Assembly: GCA_016844935.1 (NCBI GenBank) | Contig: JAERTK010000327.1 | Location: forward strand, 1 to 44,386 | DNA: 44,386 nt | Direction: 5' to 3' | DNA from: Desulfobacteraceae bacterium | GTDB lineage: Bacteria; Desulfobacterota; DSM-4660; Desulfatiglandales; Desulfatiglandaceae | Shown here: in pieces, positions 9,082 through 18,012 of the stretch | How positions within the stretch are numbered: the stretch's first letter is position 1 | Layout: every line of letters begins with the position of its first letter | Position numbers and translations under genes: made by a program | The notes under the pieces: model-generated | The model's input: the letters and a program-made list of their open reading frames with translations, nothing else | Database searches by the model: none | Told to the model about the DNA's origin: nothing

Positions 9082-10062
9082 ATGAAAAAAGGGAAAAGCA
9101 AAACCGGTTCGAAAAAAACAAAAGGCAAATCGCCCGGTAGAAAACCGGTCCGGAAGCGCGTCGATCTTGCGCCCGTGGTGCAGCGCTCGGATACGGCACT
9201 GGTCCCTTACGACCCGCTTCAAATATATCTTCTTGAAATCAAACAGTATAACCTGCTGACCCGTGAGGAAGAGATAGAGCTGGGCACCAGGATCCGGGAA
9301 GATAACGATGATGATGCGGCATTCAAGCTTGTGACGTCAAACCTGAGACTGGTTGTGAAAATTGCCATGGATTTCCATCGGTACTGGACTAAAAACCTGC
9401 TGGACCTCATTCAGGAGGGGAATCTTGGCCTGCTGCAGGCTGTGCGAAAATTCGACCCTTACCGGGGCATCAAGTTTTCCTATTATGCTTCTTTTTGGAT
9501 CAAGGCTTATATCCTCAAGTTCATAATGGATAATTGGAAAATGGTGAAAATCGGAACGACCCAGAGCCAGAGGAAGCTGTTTTTTAACCTGGCAAAGGAA
9601 AGGGACAAGCTTATTGCCCAGGGTTTTACCCCCGAACCGCGTCTGCTGGCTGAGAGACTGGATGTCAAGGAGTCGGAGGTGGTTGAAATGACGCAGCGGC
9701 TGGGCGGATGGGAAGTTTCCCTCAGCGCGCCAGTGGGGGAGGATTCCAGGGAATCCTACGGCTCTTTTCTCCCTGATCCCGGAATGCCCGTTGACGACAT
9801 GCTGTCCAATGACGAGAGCAAGAACCTGCTGAGCGAAAGCCTTCGGGAATTCCGAAAAACTTTATCCGGAAAAGAAGCCGATATCTTTGACAATCGAATC
9901 CTGGCTGAAAAACCCCTGACCCTCCAGGATCTGGGCAATAAATACAAGATTTCCCGGGAAAGAATTCGGCAGATCCAGGAAAAGATCATCAAAAACATTC
10001 GGAAATGGCTGAAAGAGAAGATTCCGAACTTTGAGGAGGAATACTCGGATTTTCTGAAATGA
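9082..10062 (+). CDS. rpoH: RpoH-type (sigma-32 family) RNA polymerase sigma factor
   Basis: The protein has sigma regions 1.2 and 2 from about residue 44 ('DPLQIYLLEIKQYNLLTREE', then 'LDLIQEGNLGLLQAVRKFDP' in region 2.2 and 'FSYYASFWIKAYI' in 2.3/2.4). The RpoH box 'QRKLFFNL' lies at 163-170, and a region 4.2 helix-turn-helix at about 280-300 contains 'ISRERIRQIQEK'. RpoH factors direct RNA polymerase to heat-shock promoters. I chose ATG 9082 (326 residues) because AGGG at 9070-9073 lies 8 bp upstream; a GTG at 9058 would add 8 residues. The first 27 residues are strongly basic. A repeat element begins 11 bp after the stop. Confidence 0.88.
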   Translation: MKKGKSKTGSKKTKGKSPGRKPVRKRVDLAPVVQRSDTALVPYDPLQIYLLEIKQYNLLTREEEIELGTRIREDNDDDAAFKLVTSNLRLVVKIAMDFHRYWTKNLLDLIQEGNLGLLQAVRKFDPYRGIKFSYYASFWIKAYILKFIMDNWKMVKIGTTQSQRKLFFNLAKERDKLIAQGFTPEPRLLAERLDVKESEVVEMTQRLGGWEVSLSAPVGEDSRESYGSFLPDPGMPVDDMLSNDESKNLLSESLREFRKTLSGKEADIFDNRILAEKPLTLQDLGNKYKISRERIRQIQEKIIKNIRKWLKEKIPNFEEEYSDFLK

Positions 10063-10073
10063 TACTGTCCGCT

Positions 10074-10217
10074 TGAGCCAGTTTCAAAATGTTCAATTTT
10101 GTTCGAGATCAAGGAGGGCGAAAATTTTAACCACAGGAATATGCACAATATTTCGAGGATTAAAATTTGAGTCTGACGCAGAGATCGAGCAAAAGGGGGC
10201 GTTTTGAAATCGGCTCA
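10074..10217 (+). repeat. 144-bp near-palindromic intergenic element, copy A
   Basis: The ends are inverted repeats: the arm at 10074-10091 pairs with 10200-10217 at 17 of 18 positions (two G.T). Inside lie three more paired blocks: 10098-10106 with 10185-10193, 10122-10130 with 10160-10168 (perfect 9 bp), and a small hairpin at 10137-10142/10148-10154 with a 5-base loop and one bulged T. The sequence starts TG and ends CA. A second copy of the same 144-bp length lies at 25055-25198. This copy begins 11 bp after the rpoH stop and ends 33 bp before the next ATG. Its core runs in the same direction as transcription. A TTG inside it (10167) opens a spurious extension of the downstream gene. Confidence 0.8.
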
Positions 10218-10250
10218 TTTCACCAGAGAATCCGGTTTGAACAAGCGCCT

Positions 10251-12047
10251 ATGAAATTATCCTTCACAGCATTTGGGGGTCTGTTGCCTGCCAACAGACT
10301 TTTGAGTTTTTTGTTCCTGCTGGTCTTTTTTGCCATTGGCCCCACCGGCTGCGCCACAGTGAATGGCCGGGCGCCACAAAAGGCGACCCATCCGGTGGTG
10401 GCCGCCGCCGAACCCAAAACGGTTCGTCCCGCAAAACCGGATGCAACCCAGAAAGCCTATGCGCATTTCGCCCTCACCTCGGTTGCTTTGAACCAGGGCC
10501 GTTACCAGGATGCGCGGAAGCATCTGGAAAAGGCCATTCAAAATGACCCGGATTCGGTTTATTTGAATACCAAAATGGCCATTTTGCTGAAAGGGCTCAA
10601 AGAATACCCCGAAGCGCTGGTCTATGCCCGGAAGAGCATCGGGATGGACCCCAAAAACATCCACACCCTTGCCTTGCTGGGAGACTTGTATACACTGACG
10701 GGAAAAGATGAACTCGCCATTGTGGAATACCAAAATATTCTTAAGCAGGATCCTGATAACAAACGGGTAAGGCTTCTATTAACCACTATCCTGGTCAGGA
10801 AAAAGCAATTCGAAAAGGCGTTGATACAGCTGGATATTCTGATCAAGCAGGATCCTGAACTGGTCATCGCTTATTATTACCAGGGTAGAATCAACCTGGA
10901 GACCGGGCATTACAAAGCGGCTGAAAAATCGTTGGATGAAGCGCTCAAGCTCAATAAGACCCTGGAGCCTGCGCTGTTTGACAAGGCGACGCTCTACCAG
11001 ATTACCGGGCGGGACCGGGAAGCAGTCAAAGCCTATGAAGATCTGCTCTCCCTCTATCCCGACAACATCCCCGCCAGGGAGAGGCTCGTGGAGGTATACC
11101 TGAAGCTGGGTCAAAAAAGTGACGCGGCCCACCAGGTGGAATTGATCAAGAAACATTCAAAACCCGGCGAACCGGAACGGCAGGTTCTGGGCCTGATTTA
11201 TCTAAGGCAGGGCAAAATCGACGAATCCATTGCTGAGCTGGACCTGATCGTTACGGCATGGCCGAAAGACTACAAATCGCGATATTATCTGGCCACCGCA
11301 TATGAAGAGAAGGGAGATAGCCACAAGGCGCTGGAACAGTTCAAACTGATTGATCAGAACTCAAAGTACTACCAGAATGCCCAAATGCACATTATACATC
11401 TGCTCATCCTCGAAAAAAAATTCGACGAAGCACTGAAGATCCTGGACCGATTAATGGCGCAGGACCGGAACAACACGGATTTGGTTCTCATGCTGGCCGC
11501 CATCTATGAGGCACAGGAAAAATATGACGAGGCGATTCACGCCGTTAGAGAGGGGCTGAAGCCTGATGAAAAAAATGTCAGTCTTCGATTTCGCCTGGGT
11601 GTACTGTTGGACAAGGCGGGCAGGAAAGAGGCCTGCATTCAGGAAATGCAGCAGGTGTTGAAAATTGATCCTGACAATGTGGATGCGCTCAACTACATCG
11701 GATATACCTATGCCGAACAGGGCGTCCGGCTGGACGAGGCCCTGTTCCTGATTCAAAAAGCCATGAAATTGAAACCCAACAGCGGGTATATTATCGACAG
11801 TCTGGGATGGGTTTATTTTCAGAAAGGCCAATATGAAAAGGCCGTCGCCACCTTGTTGAAGGCGGCAACCCTGACAGGGGAAGATCCCACCATTCAGGAA
11901 CACCTGGGAGATGCCTACCACAAGTTAAAAGAATACAAAAAGGCCCTTCAATATTACGAAAAGGCCCTCTCCTTAGAGCACCCGGAAGAAAAGCGGATAA
12001 AGGAAAAAATTGCCGAGGTGCGTGAACGTTTGAAGACAGAAAATTGA
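10251..12047 (+). CDS. TPR-repeat protein, probable lipoprotein
   Basis: The mature protein (598 residues) is almost entirely tetratricopeptide repeats, from about residue 65 to the end, for example 'ALVYARKSIGMDPKNIHTLA' and 'ALNYIGYTYAEQGVRLDEAL'. The N-terminus has a hydrophobic stretch ending 'GPTGC' at Cys38, which resembles a lipobox but has Pro at -3, so lipidation is only probable. TPR arrays are protein-docking scaffolds; no partner can be named from sequence. I start at ATG 10251 because the longer TTG-started frame begins inside the upstream repeat. The stop overlaps the TTG start of the next lipoprotein gene by four bases, and an LPS gene group follows, so an outer-membrane assembly role is likely. 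Confidence 0.75.
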   Translation: MKLSFTAFGGLLPANRLLSFLFLLVFFAIGPTGCATVNGRAPQKATHPVVAAAEPKTVRPAKPDATQKAYAHFALTSVALNQGRYQDARKHLEKAIQNDPDSVYLNTKMAILLKGLKEYPEALVYARKSIGMDPKNIHTLALLGDLYTLTGKDELAIVEYQNILKQDPDNKRVRLLLTTILVRKKQFEKALIQLDILIKQDPELVIAYYYQGRINLETGHYKAAEKSLDEALKLNKTLEPALFDKATLYQITGRDREAVKAYEDLLSLYPDNIPARERLVEVYLKLGQKSDAAHQVELIKKHSKPGEPERQVLGLIYLRQGKIDESIAELDLIVTAWPKDYKSRYYLATAYEEKGDSHKALEQFKLIDQNSKYYQNAQMHIIHLLILEKKFDEALKILDRLMAQDRNNTDLVLMLAAIYEAQEKYDEAIHAVREGLKPDEKNVSLRFRLGVLLDKAGRKEACIQEMQQVLKIDPDNVDALNYIGYTYAEQGVRLDEALFLIQKAMKLKPNSGYIIDSLGWVYFQKGQYEKAVATLLKAATLTGEDPTIQEHLGDAYHKLKEYKKALQYYEKALSLEHPEEKRIKEKIAEVRERLKTEN

Positions 12048-12895
12048 ATTTCGCCAAAATCCATTCGGGAATCAAAACACTTTTGACGGCTTTGGCATTT
12101 ATTGCTTTTCAATGCTGTTCCCCTTTAACCGTCAATCCCCCCGCTCCCGCCTTAGAGGAAAAAAGGGTTGCGGCTCTGGTATCCGCCTTTGCGGCACAGG
12201 AGCGCGTGGCAGAAACTTTTTTTTTCTCAGGCACCCTGACCTTCAACAACCGGAATTCTGAAAATGCGGTTCAGATTCTGTTGATCACGGATGCGACCCC
12301 TCGGGCGGGCACCGACAATGGGGGCGGCACGGGGGCTTGCCCCTACGGGCGAATGAAAATTGAAATCACCCACCCCTGGGGGAAACCCCTGCTTCATATC
12401 TTGATACAAGGCCAACGAATCCATATCCTGGATTTTAATGAAAAACGAATTTATGGGGGCAGTCTGAAAAGCAAAGGCCTTTTCCGGCGCATACCGGTGC
12501 CCCTCGACCCATCAATACTGTGGTCCCTTGCAAGGGCGTTTCCTGCCCTGCTCAAGTACCGGGAGATCGCATCCATGGCTGGAAATCAATTCACTTTTCT
12601 GGATGTTATGGGGAATAAGGTGCAACATTTTGAACTCTATTCGGCGGAACCGCTTCCACGCAAGGTATGCTTTTGCAAACAGGATGCGACCATTGTCTTT
12701 TCTGATTTCGACGATGATGACGGCATTCTCTATGCCCGGCAGATGAATTTCCGTGGCCCCGATCTCAAAGTGGGTCTGGACATCGACATCGAGCAGATGG
12801 CCTTTAACGCCCCCCTTCCGGAAGCCGTATTTTCCATGGAAGCACCCCCTGATTTCAAGACGGTTCATTTAGGAAAGGACCATCCGGAGCATTAG
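12044..12895 (+). CDS. LolB-like outer-membrane lipoprotein of unknown function
   Basis: The 283-residue product starts at a TTG that overlaps the upstream stop (TTGA), with no other start codon before the signal sequence. A hydrophobic signal (about residues 11-24) leads to a Cys-Cys pair at 24-25, suggesting lipidation. The rest is predicted beta-rich, with 'RMKIEITHPWGKPLLHILIQ' and 'IHILDFNEKRIYGG' resembling the half-barrel of LolB/LolA and DUF4292-type proteins. LolB inserts lipoproteins into the outer membrane, but similarity here is by pattern only. A Gly-rich insertion lies at about residues 88-102. Position between a TPR lipoprotein and LPS glycosyltransferases favours an envelope role. 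Confidence 0.65.
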   Translation: MNFAKIHSGIKTLLTALAFIAFQCCSPLTVNPPAPALEEKRVAALVSAFAAQERVAETFFFSGTLTFNNRNSENAVQILLITDATPRAGTDNGGGTGACPYGRMKIEITHPWGKPLLHILIQGQRIHILDFNEKRIYGGSLKSKGLFRRIPVPLDPSILWSLARAFPALLKYREIASMAGNQFTFLDVMGNKVQHFELYSAEPLPRKVCFCKQDATIVFSDFDDDDGILYARQMNFRGPDLKVGLDIDIEQMAFNAPLPEAVFSMEAPPDFKTVHLGKDHPEH

Positions 12896-12897
12896 GT

Positions 12898-13809
12898 TTG
12901 GATATCTCATTTGTCATCGTCAACTGGAATACCAGGGCCCTGCTGCTCCATTGTCTGGCTTCCATTTACCGAACGGCCGAGGGCATGGATTTTGAGGTCT
13001 GGCTGGTGGACAATGCGTCTTCGGACGGAAGTGTCGCCGCTGCACGGGGGGCCTATCCGGAAATCCATATTATCGAAAACGACCGGAACTTGGGGTTTGC
13101 CGCTGCCAACAACCTGGCCTTTGCCAAAATGCGGGGCCGTTATGCCGTATTGATTAACACCGATGCCAGTCTCAGGGCTGGTGCCATCCAAAACCTTTTT
13201 GCTTTTATGGAAGAAGCCCCGCATGCGTCAATGGCCTGCGGGCAATTGCTCAATGAAGACGGTTCAAAGCAGAATTCCATTGCTCCCTTTCCCACGCTGC
13301 TTTCCCTGGTCTCCAATGAAACCCTGCTAAGATTTTTGTTCCCTCAAAAATATCCCAGCAAAAGAAAGCACTATGGGGGTCCCATAGCGGTGGATTCCTG
13401 TATCGGGGCCTGCATCATGGTTCGGAAAAGCGCTATGGATCGGGTGGGTTTTCTGGATGAACGGTATTTTTTCTTTCTGGAAGAAACGGACTGGGCTTAT
13501 CGCATGAAACGGGCGGGATGGAAAATCTATTTTGTCCCCGCGGCGCATGTCTTCCATGCCCAGGGAAAAACCGTCGGCGGCGGTGCTTCCGCAAGGATCC
13601 TGTTTTACCGTTCCCGGTATCAGTTCTTTGATAAATGGCACAAAAAGGCCTATTTCCTGGTCCGCCTGTTCGTTATTTCCCGGTTGCTGGTCAACACCCT
13701 GTTGAACCTCTCAGCCGTGGGGCTCACCTTTGGGTCAAACAGGCGATTCAAAGGGAAACTGAATATTTATAGAAAGCTTTTGCAATGGCACTTCAAAGGG
13801 TGCCCCTAG
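12898..13809 (+). CDS. Glycosyltransferase family 2 (rhamnosyltransferase-like)
   Basis: The N-terminal GT-A fold is clear: 'ISFVIVNWNTRALLLHCLAS' opens the nucleotide-binding region, 'VWLVDNASSDGS' is the donor-binding Asp motif, 'NRNLGFAAANN'-like sequence follows, and 'VLINTDASL' replaces the usual DxD. 'FFLEETDWAYRMKRAGWKIY' is the ED-containing acceptor/catalytic segment typical of the WbbL/rhamnosyltransferase group. The protein likely adds a sugar to LPS core or O-antigen on the cytoplasmic face. The C-terminal 50 residues contain hydrophobic helices that could associate with the membrane. The start is TTG at 12898, with GGAG about 9 bp upstream. The stop abuts the next gene. Confidence 0.82.
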   Translation: MDISFVIVNWNTRALLLHCLASIYRTAEGMDFEVWLVDNASSDGSVAAARGAYPEIHIIENDRNLGFAAANNLAFAKMRGRYAVLINTDASLRAGAIQNLFAFMEEAPHASMACGQLLNEDGSKQNSIAPFPTLLSLVSNETLLRFLFPQKYPSKRKHYGGPIAVDSCIGACIMVRKSAMDRVGFLDERYFFFLEETDWAYRMKRAGWKIYFVPAAHVFHAQGKTVGGGASARILFYRSRYQFFDKWHKKAYFLVRLFVISRLLVNTLLNLSAVGLTFGSNRRFKGKLNIYRKLLQWHFKGCP

Positions 13810-14949
13810 ATGATGGAAGTGGAAACCGCACAGCTTTTAAAAGGAACTCCCTCACTATCGAAAGAAAACGGTCCCATCCTGCTCATACAGCTTGGGGATA
13901 TCGGGGACGTGGTGCTGACCCTGCCCGCCATAGAGGTCCTGGGAAGGGCCTTTCCAAAGCGTTCCCTGGTGGTATGTGTCAGGGAACATGCCAGGGAATT
14001 GATGGAGGATTGCCCCTTTGTCCACCATGTCCTGTCCATAAACAAACAAAGACGAAGAATCCCGGCGGAACTGGCCCATCAGCACCGGTTTTTAAGGGAT
14101 CTTCGAAAACATGGATGCGCCCTGGCCATTGAACTGCGGACGGGTACCCGGGGTGCAGTGATCGCCCTTCTTTCAGGGGCACGCACCCGGATCGCCCGCT
14201 TTGCCAAGGACGGGACCCTATGGCGGAACCGGGTTTTCACCCATCTGGTGAGGCCTACCCGTGAAAACATTCAATATGCGGCCCAGCATAACTTGAATAT
14301 CATGGCGCCCTTCGGGCTTTCAGAAACAGATCCAAGGCCGAACATTTCGGTCCCCCGGCGCCGCCGAAAAAAAGCAGAGGCCATTTTTTATAAAGCACAA
14401 ATTCCACGGGACCCCCCCCTGGTGGCGATTCATCCATTTTCACTCTGGAAATACAAAGAATGGGGGCTTATTGAAATGGCAGCCCTGCTGGATCGGGTCC
14501 AGGCTGAATACCATTGCAATCTGCTCATAACCGGTGCCCCCAATGAAAGAACACGGGCCAAAGATCTTATTGGCATATGTGACCGAAAACCCTATAATCT
14601 GGCGGGGGAAACCTCCATTGGGGAGCTTCCCGCCATCCTCAAGGCATGCAGCCTCTTTATCGGGGTGGATACGGCTGCCCTGCACATTGCCGCGGCTGTG
14701 GGGACTCCAACCGTGGGTATATTCGGCCCGTCATCATGGACGAACTGGGCCCCACGGGGGTCTGATCATCTTGTGGTTAAAAAAGGCCTCCCCTGCCAGC
14801 CCTGCAGCCAAAAGGGTTGCGACGGTTCGGAAGAGAGCCGTTGTCTGACGGAATTGACTGCGCAGGAGGTCTACACGATGATGACTAAAATATTGGACAC
14901 AAACCTGGTTAGAAGGTCTGAGGTGCATTGCATGGGAGAAGGCGGTTAA
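13810..14949 (+). CDS. Glycosyltransferase family 9, ADP-heptose:LPS heptosyltransferase-like
   Basis: The 379-residue protein has the GT9 two-domain plan. 'ILLIQLGDIGDVVLTLPAIE' is the N-terminal acceptor-side motif with the catalytic Asp region. 'LVAIHPFSLWKYKEWG' and 'CSLFIGVDTAALHIAAAVGT' followed by 'PTVGIFGPSSWTNWAPRG' form the ADP-sugar site. GT9 enzymes transfer heptose to the inner core of LPS on the cytoplasmic side of the inner membrane. The gene starts at ATG 13810 immediately after the GT2 stop, and its own stop is 1 bp from the next gene, so the three form a tight operon. Whether it is WaaC-, WaaF- or WaaQ-like cannot be decided here. Confidence 0.85.
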   Translation: MMEVETAQLLKGTPSLSKENGPILLIQLGDIGDVVLTLPAIEVLGRAFPKRSLVVCVREHARELMEDCPFVHHVLSINKQRRRIPAELAHQHRFLRDLRKHGCALAIELRTGTRGAVIALLSGARTRIARFAKDGTLWRNRVFTHLVRPTRENIQYAAQHNLNIMAPFGLSETDPRPNISVPRRRRKKAEAIFYKAQIPRDPPLVAIHPFSLWKYKEWGLIEMAALLDRVQAEYHCNLLITGAPNERTRAKDLIGICDRKPYNLAGETSIGELPAILKACSLFIGVDTAALHIAAAVGTPTVGIFGPSSWTNWAPRGSDHLVVKKGLPCQPCSQKGCDGSEESRCLTELTAQEVYTMMTKILDTNLVRRSEVHCMGEGG

Positions 14950-14950
14950 A

Positions 14951-16732
14951 ATGTTGAGAGAGACCGTTAACAGCGCCGGGGAAAAAACCCTTTTCAGTAA
15001 AAAAAACAGTATTGTTTTGTCTACCATAGGCGTGCTGGCAACGGCCATGCTCTTGTATTTTGTGGGCCTGGACAGCTATCCGCTGCTGGACCCCGATGAA
15101 GGGCGTTATGCTGAAATTCCCCGCGAAATGCTGGAAAGTGGCGATTTCATAACCCCCCGGCTTAATTATGTGAAATACTTTGAAAAACCTCCCCTTTTCT
15201 ATTGGCTCACCGCAGGGAGCATGGCGCTTTTCGGCCAGAAGGAGTGGGCTGTTCGCCTGGTGCCGGCGGTGGCGGGGTTTTTGACCCTACTGCTGATTAT
15301 GGGGCTGGGAAAAAGAATCTTTGATGGGCCAACCGGGGTCATGGCCGCCTGGATTTATCTCACCAGCGCGATTCCGACGGTTCTGGCGCGACTGCCGATT
15401 ATCGACGGGGTTTTCAGCCTGTTTTTGACTGCCACCTGGGGCGCCTGGTATTTGGGCTACAAAGCGCAACCAAAACAAACGAGAAGGCTTTGGTATTGTA
15501 TTTCCTGGGCCTGTCTCGGCCTGGCGGTCATGACCAAGGGAATCGCGGCCATTGCACTGACGGGATTGATTGCAGGTGGTTTTATCATCTGCCGCCGGGA
15601 CTGGCGAGCGTTGTTAACCTTTGCATGGGTACCGGGCCTGCTGATCTTCGCCGTCATTGTGGTCCCCTGGCATTGGGCTGTGAGTGCGGAAAATCCGGGT
15701 TTTTTTCATTTTTACATTGTGGTGCAGCATTTTGCCCGTTTGGTGAGCCAGGAACACGCCAAGCCCTTCTGGTTTTTTGTTGCCATTTTCCCCTTTGGTA
15801 TGCTGTTGTGGGTGGGGTTTTTCTTCCCCGCTGCCGCAAAATCCTTCCGGGAAGCCTTTGAAGTTATCCGTTCACCCCGAAAAGACAGGGGGGAGGGTGA
15901 AGGCATTCTTTTTCTGGTTATCTGGGTTTTGGGGGTGATTGGATTATTCAGCATGAGCAGCTGCAAGCTTATTCCCTACATTTTGCCCGCATATCCCGCC
16001 ATGGCGCTCCTCATGGCACATTTCGTGAGGGGCCAGGCGCTTATGAAAGGGTCGGTCCTCTGGGGGGCAGCCATCCTGGCCATCCTGCTTCTGGTGTCCG
16101 CCGGGATCCTGGTGCCCATGGTCATGCGGCAGGATGCGTTGAGCATGGCTGAACTGTTGCCGGCCATTCGTTTTGGACAGGCGGGCCTTATTTTGGGCGG
16201 CATCCTTCTGCTGGTATCCCTTTTTAAACGTCGCCTGATCCCTTTTGCCACCGGTTTTGCCATGGTGCTGCTTTTTCCCGCCATGCTCATGGTTGTACCA
16301 TCCGTGGCCAAATACCGCAAAGTCGGCGGGTTCATTAAGGCCATGCCAAACCCCTTGCCGGCTGAAATCAGGATTGCAGAATGGCGCAATTATGATCAAG
16401 CCTTGAGTTTTTACAGTGGCAGAAGGACGATCCTAGTGGATGAGATAGGTGAACTGGCATACGGCAGCTCCCAGGGAGATCACAGTGATTATTTCTTGAA
16501 AGGGGAAGAAAGCCTCAAGCGTCTGGCCATTGATATCCCCCTGCTGGTGAACATCCGCCCCGGCGCCTGGCCGAAAGTTCGAAACTGGCAGACCCTTGAG
16601 CCAGTGGCCGCAAACAGTACCAATATTATGGTGGGAAACGAGGCGTTTTTTCGCCTGACCGGTCTCAAGCCATGGCCTGATTCGGCCATTACGCCGCCGC
16701 CGCTGCTGCTGATGCCACAGGGCAAGGATTAG
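14951..16732 (+). CDS. ArnT/PMT-type (GT39/GT83) membrane glycosyltransferase
   Basis: This 593-residue polytopic protein has about a dozen membrane segments in the first 430 residues and a soluble C-terminal part. The first periplasmic loop holds the conserved 'YPLLDPDEGRYAEIPREM', whose Asp-Glu pair is the catalytic feature of GT-C enzymes of the ArnT/PMT family. 'GDFITPRLNYVKYFEKPPL' and 'FFLTATWGAWYLGY'-like helices follow the same pattern. Such enzymes take sugars from polyprenyl phosphate and add them to lipid A, LPS or proteins on the periplasmic side. The neighbours point to LPS. Whether the sugar is aminoarabinose cannot be told, and no arnB/C/A/D genes are present in the window. Confidence 0.82.
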   Translation: MLRETVNSAGEKTLFSKKNSIVLSTIGVLATAMLLYFVGLDSYPLLDPDEGRYAEIPREMLESGDFITPRLNYVKYFEKPPLFYWLTAGSMALFGQKEWAVRLVPAVAGFLTLLLIMGLGKRIFDGPTGVMAAWIYLTSAIPTVLARLPIIDGVFSLFLTATWGAWYLGYKAQPKQTRRLWYCISWACLGLAVMTKGIAAIALTGLIAGGFIICRRDWRALLTFAWVPGLLIFAVIVVPWHWAVSAENPGFFHFYIVVQHFARLVSQEHAKPFWFFVAIFPFGMLLWVGFFFPAAAKSFREAFEVIRSPRKDRGEGEGILFLVIWVLGVIGLFSMSSCKLIPYILPAYPAMALLMAHFVRGQALMKGSVLWGAAILAILLLVSAGILVPMVMRQDALSMAELLPAIRFGQAGLILGGILLLVSLFKRRLIPFATGFAMVLLFPAMLMVVPSVAKYRKVGGFIKAMPNPLPAEIRIAEWRNYDQALSFYSGRRTILVDEIGELAYGSSQGDHSDYFLKGEESLKRLAIDIPLLVNIRPGAWPKVRNWQTLEPVAANSTNIMVGNEAFFRLTGLKPWPDSAITPPPLLLMPQGKD

Positions 16733-16740
16733 TTAAACCC

Positions 16741-17817
16741 ATGAATGTCTTAACCCGCTATCTCCTCAAGGAATTTTTCAAGCTGCTCATTGTTTGTCAG
16801 TTGGTCTTCGTTGCCCTGTATCTGATGATTGATTTTGCCAGCGGGATTGATGATTTCATTAAAGCCGGCGCACCAAAAGGCGTTATGATTGCTTATTTTG
16901 CCTACAAAATCCCGGCCATCGCAAGCCAGATGCTGCCCCCTGCCACCCTGACCACGGTGATTATCCTGTTCAGCCTCATGAAACGAAACAACGAGGTGGT
17001 TGCGTTGAAGGCCAGCGGAGTCAACACCTGGCAGATTGCACAACCGCTCATCCTTCTGACAGCGTTTCTCTCCATCGCCCTGTTTATGTTTTCCGAAACC
17101 GTTGTTCCCTATGCCAGCTCCAGGTGTAATGAAATATGGCGGATTGATGTCAAAAAGGAGGATCCAGACCGATTTCACGGGCAAAACCATATCTGGTACA
17201 AAGGCAAGAATTGCATCTATTTCATCAGGCAGTTCGAAAATCAGAAAATGATGATGGTGGACCCCACGTTCTATTTTTTTGATGACCGGTTCAAAATCAC
17301 CAAAAGGATCGACGGGCGTTCGGGGATCTGGAAGAATAATATCTGGGAGATTCAAAATGGTATTGTCCAGAATCGTGAGAAAAACGGGGGGTACGATCTT
17401 CAAAAATTTGAACGTCTGGACGTAAGGCTCCTTGAAAATCCTGAGAGCTTTCTTCGAGATAGGGTAGAGCCTGAAGAAATGGGGTATGTTCAGCTCAAGC
17501 GGTTTGCGCAAAGACTCAAGCTTGAGGGGTACGATGCCACCCGGTATTTTGTGGAGCTGAACATGAAGATTGCTTTCCCTTTTATTGTTCTCATCATGGC
17601 GCTTATCGGCATCCCCGTTGCTCTCTGGAAAAAGGGCATGGGCACGCCGGTGGCTGTTTCCATCGGAATCTCTCTCTGTTTTGTTTACCTGCTTATCATG
17701 GGGCTTTCCCGAACTTTAGGGTTTGCCGGTGTTCTACCGCCCTTCTTCTCAGCCTGGCTGGCCAATAGCGTATTTCTTTTCTTGGGTGTTTATCTGATGA
17801 TCCACGCCAATCGCTGA
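16741..17817 (+). CDS. lptG: LPS export permease of the LptF/LptG family
   Basis: The 358-residue protein has six predicted membrane helices with a periplasmic beta-jellyroll domain between helices 3 and 4 (about residues 125-255). 'MLPPATLTTVIILFSLMKRN' followed by 'EVVALKASGVN' is the cytoplasmic coupling region contacting LptB. 'IALIGIPVALWKKG'-type sequence near residue 290 begins the C-terminal helix bundle. LptF and LptG form the inner-membrane part of the LptBFGC extractor that pulls LPS onto the Lpt bridge. The N-terminus 'MNVLTRYLLKEFFKLLIVCQ' favours LptG over LptF, but this is tentative. No partner permease or lptB lies within the window. It ends the LPS operon; the 282 bp after it lead to grpE. 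Confidence 0.8.
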   Translation: MNVLTRYLLKEFFKLLIVCQLVFVALYLMIDFASGIDDFIKAGAPKGVMIAYFAYKIPAIASQMLPPATLTTVIILFSLMKRNNEVVALKASGVNTWQIAQPLILLTAFLSIALFMFSETVVPYASSRCNEIWRIDVKKEDPDRFHGQNHIWYKGKNCIYFIRQFENQKMMMVDPTFYFFDDRFKITKRIDGRSGIWKNNIWEIQNGIVQNREKNGGYDLQKFERLDVRLLENPESFLRDRVEPEEMGYVQLKRFAQRLKLEGYDATRYFVELNMKIAFPFIVLIMALIGIPVALWKKGMGTPVAVSIGISLCFVYLLIMGLSRTLGFAGVLPPFFSAWLANSVFLFLGVYLMIHANR

Positions 17818-18012
17818 AGGCCTGAATTTTCAGTTTTGAAGGAAATCCGTAGTTCCGAAAATCGGTAATCATTATGGTTGCAGGTCGGTCGAAAATGCAA
17901 TTTCAGTTATGGAATGGTTCGGATTTTACCTGCCGAAGAGCCGCTTTCCCCCTCGCTTTTCTTAATGGAAAACAGCCCCTTTTCTTGCACGGAAAAGTTC
18001 AAAGAGTGCAAC

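Noticed and set aside
10167-10250. TTG-started 28-codon N-terminal extension of the TPR lipoprotein
   Set aside because: It begins inside the palindromic repeat and would place charged residues before the signal peptide; ATG 10251 gives a normal signal sequence.
12898-16732. Possibility that the glycosyltransferase run is a horizontally acquired O-antigen island
   Set aside because: Base composition looks like the neighbours, no integrase, tRNA or transposase flanks it, and it is fused into an operon with lipoprotein and Lpt genes.
16750-17511. 253-codon minus-strand frame inside the LptG-type gene
   Set aside because: The plus-strand gene is a clear six-helix permease; the antisense translation is Asn/His-rich with no motifs.
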